Both the position numbers and the translations under genes were made by a program. Under the pieces are notes generated by a model. It made no database searches, was not told the origin of the DNA, and worked only from the letters and a program-made list of their open reading frames with translations. Source: Armigeres subalbatus (lineage: Eukaryota > Arthropoda > Insecta > Diptera > Culicidae). From it: a DNA stretch of 64,000 nt. Positions 43,747 through 54,500 of this stretch are shown here, piece by piece; the first letter of the stretch is position 1; each line of letters opens with the position of its first letter. The stretch lies in assembly GCF_024139115.2 (NCBI RefSeq), contig NC_085139.1, positions 74,071,203 through 74,135,202 of the forward strand, in the 5' to 3' direction.

Positions 43747-44071
43747 TGAAGGGGCTACCGGAAACGACCGGAGGGAAGCTGGGAAGACCTGTATGAAAGG
43801 GCTTCGACTCTACTTTAAAATTTCAAGTGACCCTATAACTGATGGAGCACCCACAATGACGGGAAAGAACACTGTCGTAGTGACACTTATAAGGAATGAA
43901 AATCAATCTCAGGGGTATGGTTATATTATACCTTCACGTTGCGTTATTCACCAAGAAAATCTATATGCAAAAACAAATAGCATTCCAAAAGTATTGACGC
44001 TTGTCATTAAAATAATCAACTTTATCAACGCGAGGAAACTCAACCAATTGAAGCCCGTTGATCGTCGATAA
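43740..44071 (+). pseudogene. hAT-type transposase fragment
   Basis: The plus-strand frame contains TDGAPTMTGKNTVVV, then SRCVIHQENLYAKT, then VLTLVIKIINFINARKLNQL. This is the signature of the hAT transposase catalytic region in the branch that also gave rise to ZBED, SCAND3 and GTF2IRD2-type genes: DGAPxMTGK with a catalytic Asp, CxIHQxxLCxK, and VxxINFIrxrxLN. About 100 codons of a roughly 600-codon protein are present. Zinc finger, helical insertion and dimerisation domains are missing, and no TIRs were seen. A fragment. Confidence 0.8.
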
Positions 44072-44732
44072 AATTAGCGAATAGGCTTGAACATTTTTAT
44101 TCAAGTCTATTCGCTGATTTTATCGAAACGAAATTTGCATTGATGTGAAAACTGAACATGTACATGAAATGTTTAAATCATTTTAGGCATTAAAAAGATT
44201 ATGAATAGATCTTTTCAAAAATAAAGTCTATAAAAAGTTACTGTCGATCCTCATTATCTTATCCTCGCAATCTTGGAATCCTGCTTGCGAATCTCGATCA
44301 TCGTTTGTGAAATCGATATGCCTCGAGTATGGAAGAGTTGCCAATAATTCCTTGATGCTCATTTAAATTACAGCCAAAACCTGTTATGTAGATAGAAAAA
44401 GAAAATAGTTTAGTTTTTCTTAATGTTTTTCGGCCATTTTGAAAAAAAATGAAAAAAATATTTTGATCATAATACCGAATATTTCTGGCCCGCCAACAAG
44501 TTGTTATTCTAAATAGGCCTGTGGCTTGCAAACGTTCATGCTTGTGTATTCATGTCCTAAAAGAAATATGTCCTATTCACTTCTAATGAAAATGTACATC
44601 TAAGTTTGAAAATGATATTAGCATCTTTATATCATTGTAAAATACGTCAACCCCCTTTTTGGCTTTTTTAATTTTAACTGCTAATTAAAATTAGGTTTCG
44701 CTTAACCGCAAGTCACTGCGCCTCATGGCCGT
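44072..44732. other. Dispersed repeat fragment, otherwise unassigned
   Basis: The word GTCTAAGTTTG.A.ATGATATTAGCAT in near-identical form occurs at about 44600 and 62045 on the plus strand, indicating an interspersed repeat. No ORF recognised. Confidence 0.4.
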
Positions 44733-44737
44733 CATCG

Positions 44738-44770
44738 TTTGACTGACTGACTGACCGACCGACCGACCAA
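44738..44770. repeat. (GACT)n(GACC)n microsatellite
   Basis: GACTGACTGACT followed by GACCGACCGACC. Confidence 0.9.
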
Positions 44771-46047
44771 CAAATAGTGCAACGAAACGACGAAAATATA
44801 TTGCAATGATTTATCGGAAAATATTACACTCAATTTGCAAATTGTATATGTTCTCCTACTGCCTACCAGGCAATAGCTGCTTGAGAAAGCAACCTAACGA
44901 ATCGGTCTTCCAGCCGTTTCCACAAGGGAGTCTGCCACCATTGAACATGCCTATCTACCACCACTGACTGGGGCATTCGTCCACTTAGGGTTTATCTATC
45001 ATTTCTCGTTGCCACCCTCAAGCCATCATCGCCGCAGAAATCCGACCCGGTTATGGGTTTGGGTGGGTCGAGCAATCGCGGGAGGTGAACTTTTCCACGC
45101 CAAACCGCTATTAATAGAGCACTCGATATTTACGGCCCAGCGATATTTCCGTCGATAGAAAAAGCACACAATACGGTGGAAAATGAAGGCGCCGTCAAAG
45201 GGAGATTGACTGCGCTGGGCAAGGGTTAGGGTTCAAATCTGTGGTCCAGATACGTACGGGGAAGAAAGGTGTCTTAGATGGAACAATTTTTGCGTTTTAG
45301 CAAATGTAGGGCAAGCATAGCTTAACTAAGACTGACTACACATATCTACGGTTGCTAGTTCGTGATCAACCAGAATCAGTGAAGCTGTATAATGAATCAG
45401 CCAAATTACTTACCGGTATGGGCTAATTTATATCACCATGAAATCAAATTTAATTGTCTACCTTACCGGTATAAGGCAAAGCAAGAACATAATAATTTCT
45501 GCTGGTTTCTGCTTCTCTATAGAAATGGAGCAGAAAGACATGCATTGCCAATGTTTCATAATGTTAAGCGTCAACTTCGATCCATCCATGAAAAGGAACC
45601 TGTCCACGGAACTTTCCCCGACTGGATCCAAGTGTGTTTCCGGATAGTCAATCGCTGGGGAAATCTTGGTTCTTCGAAACTTTCCATACTTTAACCCAAA
45701 ATGTTGCCGGTTGGACCATATAAATTTGCTTGGCGTGACCAAGGGCATCACTTTCTTCGACACATTTCTGGCGGGAATCGGACGAGTACTGACTGAACAG
45801 CGAAGAAAGTGTTACTAACTACCTTTCAACCGAATGACAATCGAGTGGAAACCTGATTCAACTCGGTGGATGAGTTATTTTTTTCATTTTTGTCGAACAA
45901 TAGCAGTTGTCAAAATTAACTAATGTCTGGCAGCACTGCAAGAAGAAATAAGCTTTAGTTTTGCGTGGGCAAAAAATTTACTAAAAAATACTAGAAAAGA
46001 ATAATAAAGGCAGAATAAATGCATTAAAATTGTAAAAAATTGAATAT
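44771..46047. other. No recognised gene
   Basis: A 100-codon plus frame (45392-45694) and a 101-codon minus frame (45763-45458) overlap and match nothing I know. Some stretches (44985-45215) are GC-balanced and might be low-copy. Confidence 0.35.
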
Positions 46048-46985
46048 ATAGTAGTGGAGAATGGGACTAAGACAAGGTGATGGACTTTCGTGCCTGTTGT
46101 TCAACATTGCGCTAGAAGGTGTCATGCGGAGAGCCGGGTGTATCAGCCGGGGTACGATTTTCAATAGATCCAGTCAATTTATTTGCTTCGCGGATGACAT
46201 AGACATTGTCGGCCGAACATTTGCAAAGGTGGCAGAACTGTACACCCGCCTGAAACGTGAAGCAACAAAAGTTGGACTGGTGGTGAATGCGTCAAAGACA
46301 AAATACATGCTTGTGGGCGGAACCGAGCGAGACAGGGCCCGCCTGGGAAGCAGTGTTACGATGGACGGGGATACCTTCGAGGTGGTCGAGGAATTCGTCT
46401 ACCTCGGATCCTTGCTAACGGCTGACAACAACGTTAGTCGTGAAGTACGAAGGCGCATCATCTGTGGAAGTCGGGCCTACTACGGGCTCCAGAAGAAACT
46501 GCGGTCGAAAAAGATTCGCCACCGCACCAAATGTGTCATGTACAAGACGCTTATAAGACCGGTTGTCCTCTACGGGCATGAAACATGGACAATGCAGGAG
46601 GAATTGCAAGCACTCGGATTATTCGAGAGACGGGTGCTTAGGACCATCTTTGGCGGTGTGCAAGAAGACGGTGTGTGGCGGCGAAGAATGAACTCTACGG
46701 TGAACCCAGTATCCAGAAGGTAGCTAAAGCCGGAAGGGTACGATGGGCAGGACATGTTGCAAGAATGCTGGACAGCAACCCTGAAAAGATTGTGTTCGCT
46801 TCCGATCTGGCAGGTACGAGACGGCGTGGAGCGCAGCGAGCGAGATGGGCAGAACAGGTGCAAAACGACTTGGCGAGCGTGGGGCGTATCCGAGGATGGA
46901 GAGATGCGGCCTCGAACCGTGCATTGTGGCGTCAAATTGTTGATTCAGTGTTATCTATTTAGATGTTAACTAAATAAATGAATGA
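46048..46985 (+). mobile_element. Non-LTR retrotransposon copy C, 5'-truncated
   Basis: Plus-strand copy of the same family as A and B, starting inside RT at GACTAAGACAAGGTGATGG (GLRQGDG) and ending with AAATAAATGAATGA. AGTAGTG occurs at both junctions (46050-46056 and 46984-46990) and may be the TSD. 5' truncation is normal for LINE insertions. Confidence 0.9.
46061..46962 (+). pseudogene. RT C-terminal half of copy C
   Basis: The frame 46061-46723 encodes GLRQGDGLSC, FADDIDIVGR (catalytic Asp pair), SKTKYMLVGG, EEFVYLGSLL and RRVLRTIFGG. A 17-bp loss near 46692, relative to copy B, shifts the frame. The rest (LYGEPSIQKV, GRVRWAGHVARM, WRQIVDSVLSI-stop) follows in the frame ending 46962. 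Confidence 0.9.
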
Positions 46986-46989
46986 GTAG

Positions 46990-47310
46990 TGAAAAGTAGT
47001 ACATTCGTGAGTGATTATAGATTTTTTGTGTAGTGATTTATAAGAACTTTTTTTTACAAAACATGAGACTTTTTGGTATAAAATAAAGATAATCGAAAAG
47101 CTTGCCATAGTTGTGTGAAAATCCAAGTTTTTTTTTATCGTGTTAGGAGAAAATATTATAGCGGCGATCATTCGATTTTCTAGAAAAGCAATTCTCAACC
47201 TTTTTCTCGAGAGATACCCCTTCGAACTTTTCAATTCGTTGAGGTATTCCCTTTTTTCAGTGTAAATGGAAATCAGCGTAACTCATAAGACACATGGAAA
47301 AGAGTCCTAA
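46990..47310. other. No recognised feature
   Basis: AT-rich spacer between copy C and the 23-bp array. Confidence 0.4.
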
Positions 47311-47315
47311 CAACT

Positions 47316-50300
47316 ATTGTGTCTCTTGAAAGGAGGCTTCCGAGCCTCTTGAAAGGAGGCTTCCGGACCTCTTGAAAGGAGGCTTCCGGGCCTCTTGAAA
47401 GGAGGCTTCCGAGCCTCTTGAAAGGAGGCTTCCGAGCCTCTTGAAAGGAGGCTTCCGAGCCTCTTGAAAGGAGGCTTCCGAGCCTCTTGAAAGGAGGCTT
47501 CCGAGCCTCTTGAAAGGAGGCTTCCGAGCCTCTTCAAATGATGCTTCTGAGCCTCTTGAAAGGAGGCTTCTGAGCCTCTTGAAAGGAGGCTCTGAGCCTC
47601 TTGAAAGGAGGCTTCTGAGCCTCTTGAAAGGAGGCTTCGAGCCTCTTGAAAGGAGGCTTCTGAGCCTCTTGAAAGGAGGCTTCTGAGGCCTCTTGAAAGG
47701 AGGCTTGAGGCCTCTTGAAAGGAGGCTTCTGAGCCTCTTGAAAGGAGGCTTCTGAGCTCTTGAAAGGGAGGCTTCTGAGCCTCTTGAAAGGAGGCTTCTG
47801 AGCCTCTTGAAAGGAGGCTTCTGAGCCTCTTGAAAGGAGGCTTCTGAGCCTCTTGAAAGGAGGCTTCTGAGCCTCTTGAAAGGAGGCTCTGAGCCTCTTG
47901 AAGGAGGCTTCTGAGCCTCTTGAAAGGAGGCTTCTGAGCCTCTTGAAAGGAGGCTTCCTGAGCCTCTTGAAAGGAGGCTTCTGAGCCTCTTGAAAGGAGG
48001 CTTCTGAGCTCTTGAAAGGAGGCTTCTGAGCCTCTTGAAAGGAGGCTTCTGAGCCTCTTGAAAGGAGGCTTGAGCCTCTTGAAAGGAGGCCTGAGCCTCT
48101 TGAAAGGAGGCTCTGAGCCTCTTGAAAGGAGGCTTCTGAGCTCTCTTGAAAGGAGGCTTGAGCCTTCTTGAAAGGAGGCTTCTGAGCCTCTTGAAAGGAG
48201 GGCTGAGCCTCTTGAAAGGAGGCTTGAGCCTTCTTGAAAGGAGGCTTCTGAGCCTCTTGAAAGGAGGCTTCTGAGCCTCTTGAAGGAGGCCTGAGGCCTC
48301 TTGAAAGGAGGCTTCTGAGCCTCTTGAAAGGAGGCTCTGAGCTCTTGAAAGGAGGCTCTGAGCCTCTTGAAAGGAGGCTCTGAGCCTCTTGAAAGGAGGC
48401 CTGAGCCTCTTGAAAGGGAGGCTTCTGAGGCCTCTTGAAAGGAGGCTCTGAGCCTCTTGAAAGGAGGCTTCTGAGGCCTCTTGAAGGAGGCTCTGAGCCT
48501 CTTGAAAGGAGGCTTGAGCCTCTTGAAAGGAGGCTTGAGCCTCTTGAAAGGAGGCTTCTGAGCCTCTTGAAAGGAGGCTTCTGAGCCTCTTGAAAGGAGG
48601 CTTCTGAGCCTCTTGAAAGGAGGCCTGAGCCTCTTGAAAGGAGGCTTGGAGCCTCTTGAAAGGAGGCTTCTGAGCCTCTTGAAAGGAGGCTTGAGCCTCT
48701 TGAAAGGAGGCTTGAGCCTCTTGAAAGGAGGCTTGAGCTCTTGAAAGGAGGCTTCCTGGAGCTCTTGAAAGGAGGCTCTGAGCCTCTTGAAAGGAGGCTC
48801 TGAGCTTGAAAGGGAGGCTTGAGCCTCTTGAAAGGAGGCTTCTGAGGCCTCTTGAAAGGAGGCTTGAGCTCTTGAAAGGAGAGGCTTCCTGAGCTCTTGA
48901 AAGGAGGCTCTGAGCCTCTTGAAAGGAGGCTTCCAGGCCTCTTGAAAGGAGGCTCTGAGCCTCTTGAAAGGAGGCTTCTGAGCCTCTTGAAAGGAGGCCT
49001 GAGCCTCTTGAAAGGAGGCTTCTGAGCCTCTTGAAAGGAGGCTCTGAGCCTCTTGAAAGGAGGCTTCTGAGCCTCTTGAAAGGAGGCTTCTGAGCCTCTT
49101 GAAAGGAGGCTTCTGAGCCTCTTGAAAGGAGGCTCTGAGCCTCTTGGAAAGGAGGCTTCTGAGCTCTTGAAAGGGAGGCTTCCGAGCTCTTGAAAGGAGG
49201 CTTGAGCCTCTTGAAAGGAGGCTTCTGAGCCTCTTGAAAGGAGGCTTCTGAGCTCTTGAAAGGAGGCTTCTGAGCCTCTTGAAAGGAGGCTTCTGAGCTC
49301 TTGAAAGGAGGCTTCTGAGCCTCTTGAAAGGAGGCTTCTGAGCCTCTTGAAAGGAGGCTTGAGGCCTCTTGAAAGGAGGCTTCTGAGCCTCTTGAAAGGA
49401 GGCCTGAGCCTCTTGAAAGGAGGCTCTGAGCCTCTTGAAAGGAGGCTTGAGCCTCTTGAAAGGAGGCCTGAGCTCTTGAAAGGAGGCTCTGAGCTCTTGA
49501 AAGGAGGCTTCTGAGCCTCTTGAAAGGAGGCTCTGAGCCTCTTGAAAGGAGGCTTCTGAGCTCTCTTGAAAGGAGGCTCTGAGCTCTTGAAAGGAGGCTC
49601 TGAGCCTCTTGAAAGGAGGCTTCTGAGCCTCTTGAAAGGAGGCTCTGAGCCTCTTGAAAGGAGGCCTGAGCCTCTTGAAAGGAGGCTCTGAGCCTCTTGA
49701 AAGGAGGCTTCTGAGCCTCTTGAAAGGAGGCTTGAGCCTCTTGAAGGAGGCTTCGAGCCTCTTGAAAGGAGGCTTCTGATCCTCTTGAAAGGAGGCCTGA
49801 GCCTCTTGAGAGGAGGCTTGAGCCTCTTGAAAGGAGGCTTCAGGCCTCTTGAAAGGAGGCTTCCTGAGCCTTTTGAAAGGAGGCCTGAGCCTCTTGAAAG
49901 GAGGCTTGAGGCCTCTTGAAGGAGGCTTCCAGGCCTCTTGAAAGGAGGCCTGAGGCCTCTTGAAAGGAGGCTTCCTGAGCCTCTTGAAAGGGAGGCTTGA
50001 GGCCTCTTGAAAGGAGGCTTGAGCCTCTTGAAAGGAGGCTTCTGAGCCTCTTGAAAGGAGGCTCTGAGCCTCTTGAAAGGAGGCTTCTGAGCCTCTTGAA
50101 AGGAGGCTTCTGAGCCTCTTGAAAGGAGGCTTCTGAGCCTCTTGAAAGGAGGCTTCTGAGCTCTCTTGAAAGGAGGCTTCTGAGGCCTCTTGAAAGGAGG
50201 CTTGAGCCTCTTGAAAGGAGGCTCTGAGCCTCTTGAAAGGAGGCTTCTGAGCCTCTTGAAAGGAGGCCTGAGGCCTCTTGAAAGGAGGCTTCCGAGCCTC

Positions 50301-50475
50301 TTGAAAGGAGGCTCCTGAGCCTCTTGAAAGGAGGCTTCCGAGCCTCTTGAAAGGAGGCTTCCGAGCCTCTTGAAAGGAGGCTTCCGAGCCTCTTGAAAGG
50401 AGGCTTCCGAGCCTCTTGAAAGGAGGCTTCCGAGCCTCTTGAAAGGAGGCTTCCGAGCCTCTTGAAAGGAGCCTT
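47316..50475. repeat. 22-23 bp hairpin-forming minisatellite, about 140 copies
   Basis: Unit GCCTCTTGAAAGGAGGCTTC plus CGA or TGA. Each unit is self-complementary in two registers: GCCTC-TTGAAAG-GAGGC, and GAGGCT-TCNG-AGCCTC. Units at both ends (47316-47525 and 50280-50470) are regular with TTCCGA. The centre (47570-50275) uses TTCTGA and is full of one- to three-base losses (GGCTCTGAG, GGCTTGAG, GGCCTGAG, AGCTCTTG). The 1061- and 989-codon minus frames are translations of the repeat (PPFKRL, SLLSRGSEA, ASFQEAQK) and not genes. Confidence 0.97.
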
Positions 50476-51009
50476 GTGGTTTCGAAACACACTCATTTAA
50501 CATAACTGCAAAAATATGTATGTAAACGAGTTTTCAAACATTGCAATAAACTAACATCCCGCATGAACAATCGCTGAAAAGTAGGCAAGTTCCATGCTGT
50601 ACAAGGAAATATCTGCAATGTTGCGTGCTACCTCACACGGGTAGTCAGGAGAGTTTTTCATATTTTTTAAAGTTTTGTGTGAATTAATACAACTTTTAAC
50701 ACGGAGTTTTGTTCATTATTACTTAATTACTTATTCTTTCGAAATGTGGAAGTCTTGAACTTTGAGTACTTCCTGTCTGAGTAGGGCAAGGCACGATTTT
50801 CAGCCGTAATTTTTATGCTGAAAATAATATAAAAGTTTTTTCTTTATCCTTGCCGCAAGTGTTCGCGACTCGCCTGCAGAATTGCTCAGATTATTCACCG
50901 TGCAACATACACATGGATGGATGGAGCTGTTTCCCATAATTTCAGCAATTATGTTTATAGCTTTAAGATCACCTGAAAAGATCGATAATTGCTCTTAATT
51001 GCCAAGCTT
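50476..51009. other. No recognised feature
   Basis: AT-rich, no supported ORF or repeat. Confidence 0.4.
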
Positions 51010-51610
51010 AGGTGGTTCCAACCAAAGCATTAGTGATTAATCATAGATTTAATCATGATTAATGAATAATTGGTTTAAATAACCATTATTCATTATTCAT
51101 AATCATACAAAAAATACGATTTAATCATTAATCACTAATTGTTAATCATGGAACTCATTTAATCATTATTCACTAATCATACTCATAATTCCTTTGAGTT
51201 TATTCATTAATCATCAATTTTAATCATTGCATACATTGGTTTTATTCATTAATCTTTAATCATAATCATACAATTTTTATACCAATTAATAACTCAATTT
51301 GGAAGAAAGGTCACTTGATTATTGCTCACTATGCAAATTATTCAATTTGACTATTCTTAATCAATTATCATTAATCATACACATATTTGGTCAACATTTA
51401 ATCACGATCGGTAATCGTTGATCATGCCCCAAATGTTTTATTCATTAGTCATAATCGTTAATCATTTTCAAAAATGAATTTAGGCGTTAATCATAAACAT
51501 TAATCAATGTCAAAAATGAATAAATCATTAATCATAATCTTTAATCATAGAATTCAGTGATTTAATCATAACAAATTTAATCATTCAATGGAAGACTTAT
51601 TCATTAACGC
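51010..51610. repeat. AT-rich ATTAATCA repeat
   Basis: About 600 bp of loosely repeated TTAATCAT, ATTCATTA and TAATCATAATC words in both orientations. No coding potential. Confidence 0.8.
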
Positions 51611-51811
51611 TCTGGTTCCAACATTTGGATTTTCTTAACTCTCCTGTATCCCTGGAGCAAGAACAAGGAACGCACTCCTGAGTCCTTGAATCCTTGTTAG
51701 TTTTGCAGCTTTTGCTTAGACAAATTATTATTTTAAATTATAAAAACTTACCATCGTTTTACCATTTGTTGACTTTTCTCGAACATCCTTCGAAACCAAA
51801 TGATCTTGGGC

Positions 51812-51820
51812 ATTTCCAGC
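51812..51820. repeat. 9-bp target-site duplication of Mutator-like element (left)
   Basis: ATTTCCAGC, repeated exactly at 53737-53745. Confidence 0.88.
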
Positions 51821-52915
51821 GGTTCTATACCAATCGCCCGAAAACCATTCGCCCGAAACCCATTCGCCCGAATGCCATTCACCCGAAAGCCATTCGCCCG
51901 AATGTGCCATTCGCCCGAATGAGCCATTCGCCCGAATGAGCCATTCGCCCGAATGAGCCAAACGCCCGAATAAGCCAGTATGAACTGATTTTATTCTTAG
52001 TTTAAAACTATCAGATAGAACAGCATGTGAAATTAAGAAGGGGAATATTGATTGAAAGCTATTAGCTTATGTAAATTGATTATTCTTTTTAAAGGTTCAA
52101 TCGTTGATCAGCAAATCTGCCCAACGCCACATAATACATCGTCGGCGACGTCGTGATATGCCACCAGAGCCACTGGAATGTAATGATTTCGATCATATCG
52201 ACGAACGCTATAAAGTAAATCTGGATGGAGAGCTCTTCTTGCAGTCTGTAGTTGATTGCAATGATGGTAAGATCCTCTTGTTTGTTTCGGCACAACACAT
52301 AAAAGTGCTGTCGAAATCGGAAATTTGGATTATGGACGGAACTTTTATCACGGCTCCACAACACTTTTCTCAAATTTTCACGATACATGGAAGTGTAGGT
52401 GAAGAAAATCATAGACGCTTTGTTCCTTTGGTTTATATGTTGCTACTGCAGAAGAATAAGAGAACCTACGAATCAGCTTTCAGTGCGCTGGAAGAAATTG
52501 CGGAGAAATACCAATGCGAACTTGAGCCGGAGCATATTCTATTGGATTTCGAAATAGCAGAAATAAATGCTGTTAAAAGATTTTTCCCTGGAACCAATCT
52601 CCACGGTTGCTTTTTTCACCTAAACCAAAGTTTCTTAAGAAAACTAACACACCTTAAGCTGAAGTCGATTTATTCCAAAGATTTCACTATCCAACTTGCG
52701 TATAAGAAAGTTGTTGCTTTGGCATTCTTGCCGAGTCAAGAGATTCCAAATGCATTTCAAGAATTGCAAAAAACGATCCCAGAGCCTCTCTGTAATTTTT
52801 TAAACTATGTGAGTGAGTTTTACGTTAATGGTCGTCAAACAAAAAGCAAAAAAACAGTCGAGGTCCTCTATTTCCGCCTTCATTATGGTCAGTTCATGGA
52901 AGAATGACGCAAAGT

Positions 52916-52929
52916 ATTCCACGGACCTC
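52916..52929. repeat. SINE target-site duplication (left)
   Basis: ATTCCACGGACCTC, repeated exactly at 53224-53237. Confidence 0.9.
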
Positions 52930-53223
52930 AGGTGCCCTCCTTAGCCGTGCGGTAAGACGCGCGGCTACAAAGCACGACCATGCTGAGGGTGGCTGGGTTC
53001 GATTCCCGGTACCGGTCTAGGCAATTTTCGGATTGGAAATTGTATCGACTTCCCTGGGCATAAAAGTATCATCGTGCTAGCCTCATGATATACGAATGCA
53101 AAAATGGTAACCTGGCTTAGAAACCTCGCAGTTAACAACTGTGGAAGTGCTTAATGAATACTAAGCTGCGAGGCGGCTCTGTCCCAGTGTGGGGATGTAA
53201 TGCCAATAAGAAGAAGAAGAAGA
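52930..53223 (+). mobile_element. tRNA-derived SINE with (AAG)n tail
   Basis: The 5' part looks like a tRNA, with A box TTAGCCGTGCGGTAAG and B box GGTTCGATTCC. A unique body follows, then the 3' tail AAGAAGAAGAAG. A 14-bp TSD flanks it. The structure resembles the Gecko-type tRNA SINEs known from Aedes; family membership was not checked. It transcribes from an internal pol III promoter and depends on a LINE for movement. Confidence 0.9.
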
Positions 53224-53237
53224 ATTCCACGGACCTC
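53224..53237. repeat. SINE target-site duplication (right)
   Basis: ATTCCACGGACCTC, the partner of 52916-52929. Confidence 0.9.
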
Positions 53238-53808
53238 CAACCACATTGAAGGATGGCATAACAAATGGAGTTCGCTGCTAGAACAGGGTAATCCTCCCTT
53301 CTACAGTGTTGTAAAGCAATTCCAGCTAGAAGAACGAATAGCTAGCACTGATATTTTACGATCGCTTCAGTCCCAGCCGATAGCAAAGCAGCATAAAAAA
53401 ACCATTGAGAAAATATAAAGTTAGAAGGGCTCGTTGCGTCATACAAGCCAGGTGAGTGGTTGAGCTTTTTGACGGGGATCGCGCTTGTGTTAATTAGTTC
53501 CTAAGTTTCCTATCACCTAAGACTTATGTTGTAATGATTCTTTTAAATATGATAATATATACTATAAAAATATCAAACAGATTTTTTTTTCATTTCAAGG
53601 GCTTTCGGGCGTTTGGCCCATTCGGGCGAATGACCTATTCGGGCGAATGGCATTCGGGCGTTTGGTTCTTTCGGGCGTTTGGCATTCGGGCGAATGGGTT
53701 TCGGGCGAATGGTTTTCGGGCGATTGGTATAGAACCATTTCCAGCTGGCATTCAAATGTTCTGCAGCTTGGTGCTTGCGTTGGATTTATGTGCTTTTCCA
53801 GGTCCAAC

Positions 53809-54060
53809 TTAAGTCAAACAACCATTGCAAGATTTGGTAAACATGCTCCCGTTTTTCGGAGCTTTCCTTGCAACATTCATTTGTAACGTTTGTAGAGCAA
53901 CGCGACAAAGATCACAGTCCAAGTGCTTGGTCGCTTCTCTCGTTGTGCTGCGTTTGAGATATTCGTCAACCAAAATGTTAGAAAACTTTTCGCCTTTTTT
54001 GCACCTGTACATCGCACGGTAGCGGGCACCACACAACACCTTTGGATATATTTAATTTTG
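53809..54060 (-). CDS. Unidentified Cys/Lys-rich open frame next to the MULE
   Basis: The minus strand reads CGARYRAMYRCKKGEK, then FSNILVDEYLKR, HLDCDLCRVALQTLQ and KSCNGCLT-stop. Paired cysteines (CDLC, CNGC) suggest, weakly, a zinc-binding segment. Past the MULE's empty site, another minus frame continues to a good donor GATG|GTAAGT near 51750. A decayed host or transposon exon is possible; no family is recognised. Confidence 0.25.
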
Positions 54061-54209
54061 TTCGTCATAATCCGTCATTTTTGATAAGTTTGGCTGATTT
54101 CACTACGTGGAAACAAAGGACACATATTTTCATTTGTTTAACTAAAGCACTAATAAGATTAAGAACAACTGTTCAGCTTTGAAAACGCCCTAACAATACG
54201 TTGTAAATA

Positions 54210-54500
54210 AGGAGGTCTCGTAGTGTAGTTGGTTACACGTTCGCCTCACAAGCGGATTGTCATGGGTTCGATTCCCAGCCTTTCCACCAAACCCTCGTTT
54301 TATGGTATGCGCGCCTTGCCGTCACGGCTACCTGATGACGACTGACAACTTGTTCTTCTCGGAGGCATTCCTCCAACGTTACCCAGATAAATGGCAATCA
54401 TCCACTGATTGCATGATCTTGTCGTCATAGAATTTTGAAAACAGCTTATTTTTTCGCCCATTTCTCTGCAACCATGATGTCCCATGACGACACGTTCATA
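54210..54500 (+). mobile_element. tRNA-Val-like SINE
   Basis: 54213-54286 resembles a tRNA-Val: A box TAGTGTAGTTGG, anticodon loop with CAC, B box GGTTCGATTCC. The acceptor stem does not pair (GGTCTCG against CCTTTCC) and a noncoding body continues to about 54490, so it is a SINE head and not a working tRNA gene. Confidence 0.75.

Larger units (their letters stand above)
52095..53418 (+). pseudogene. MULE transposase, split by SINE and frameshift
   Basis: The frame to 52909 (about 270 codons) starts right after TTATTCTTTTTAAAG, a good 3' splice acceptor, and lacks an ATG, so an upstream exon (perhaps the usual FLYWCH zinc finger) is probably lost. Visible DDE residues are WIMDGTF (first Asp, near 52331), ILLDFE (second Asp, near 52541) followed by the MULE motif GCFFHLNQ, and after the SINE RTSNHIEGWHNKW (Glu, near 53246). 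The C-terminal part runs to TAA at 53418. Even with the SINE removed, the first part stops at TGA (52905) in a different frame from the last part, so it was already frameshifted. Confidence 0.88.
51821..53736 (+). mobile_element. Mutator-like element (MULE), 1.9 kb including a SINE insertion
   Basis: Bounded by inverted ends GGTTCTATACCAATCGCCCG (left) and its complement (right, 53717-53736). The ends continue inwards as repeated CGAAACCCATTCGCCCGAA-type words (to about 51970 on the left, from about 53600 on the right). The 9-bp TSD ATTTCCAGC is the length typical of MULEs, and a MULE transposase lies inside. It was active once, but its transposase is now broken and interrupted by a SINE. Confidence 0.93.

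Noticed and set aside
47307..50503. 1061-, 989- and 218-codon minus-strand ORFs (PPFKRL/SLLSRGSEA)
   Set aside because: Translation of the 22-23 bp minisatellite. The units vary in length, so a real protein would not stay in frame by function.
54213..54286. Functional tRNA-Val gene
   Set aside because: A and B boxes are good, but the acceptor stem does not pair and the sequence continues into a SINE body.
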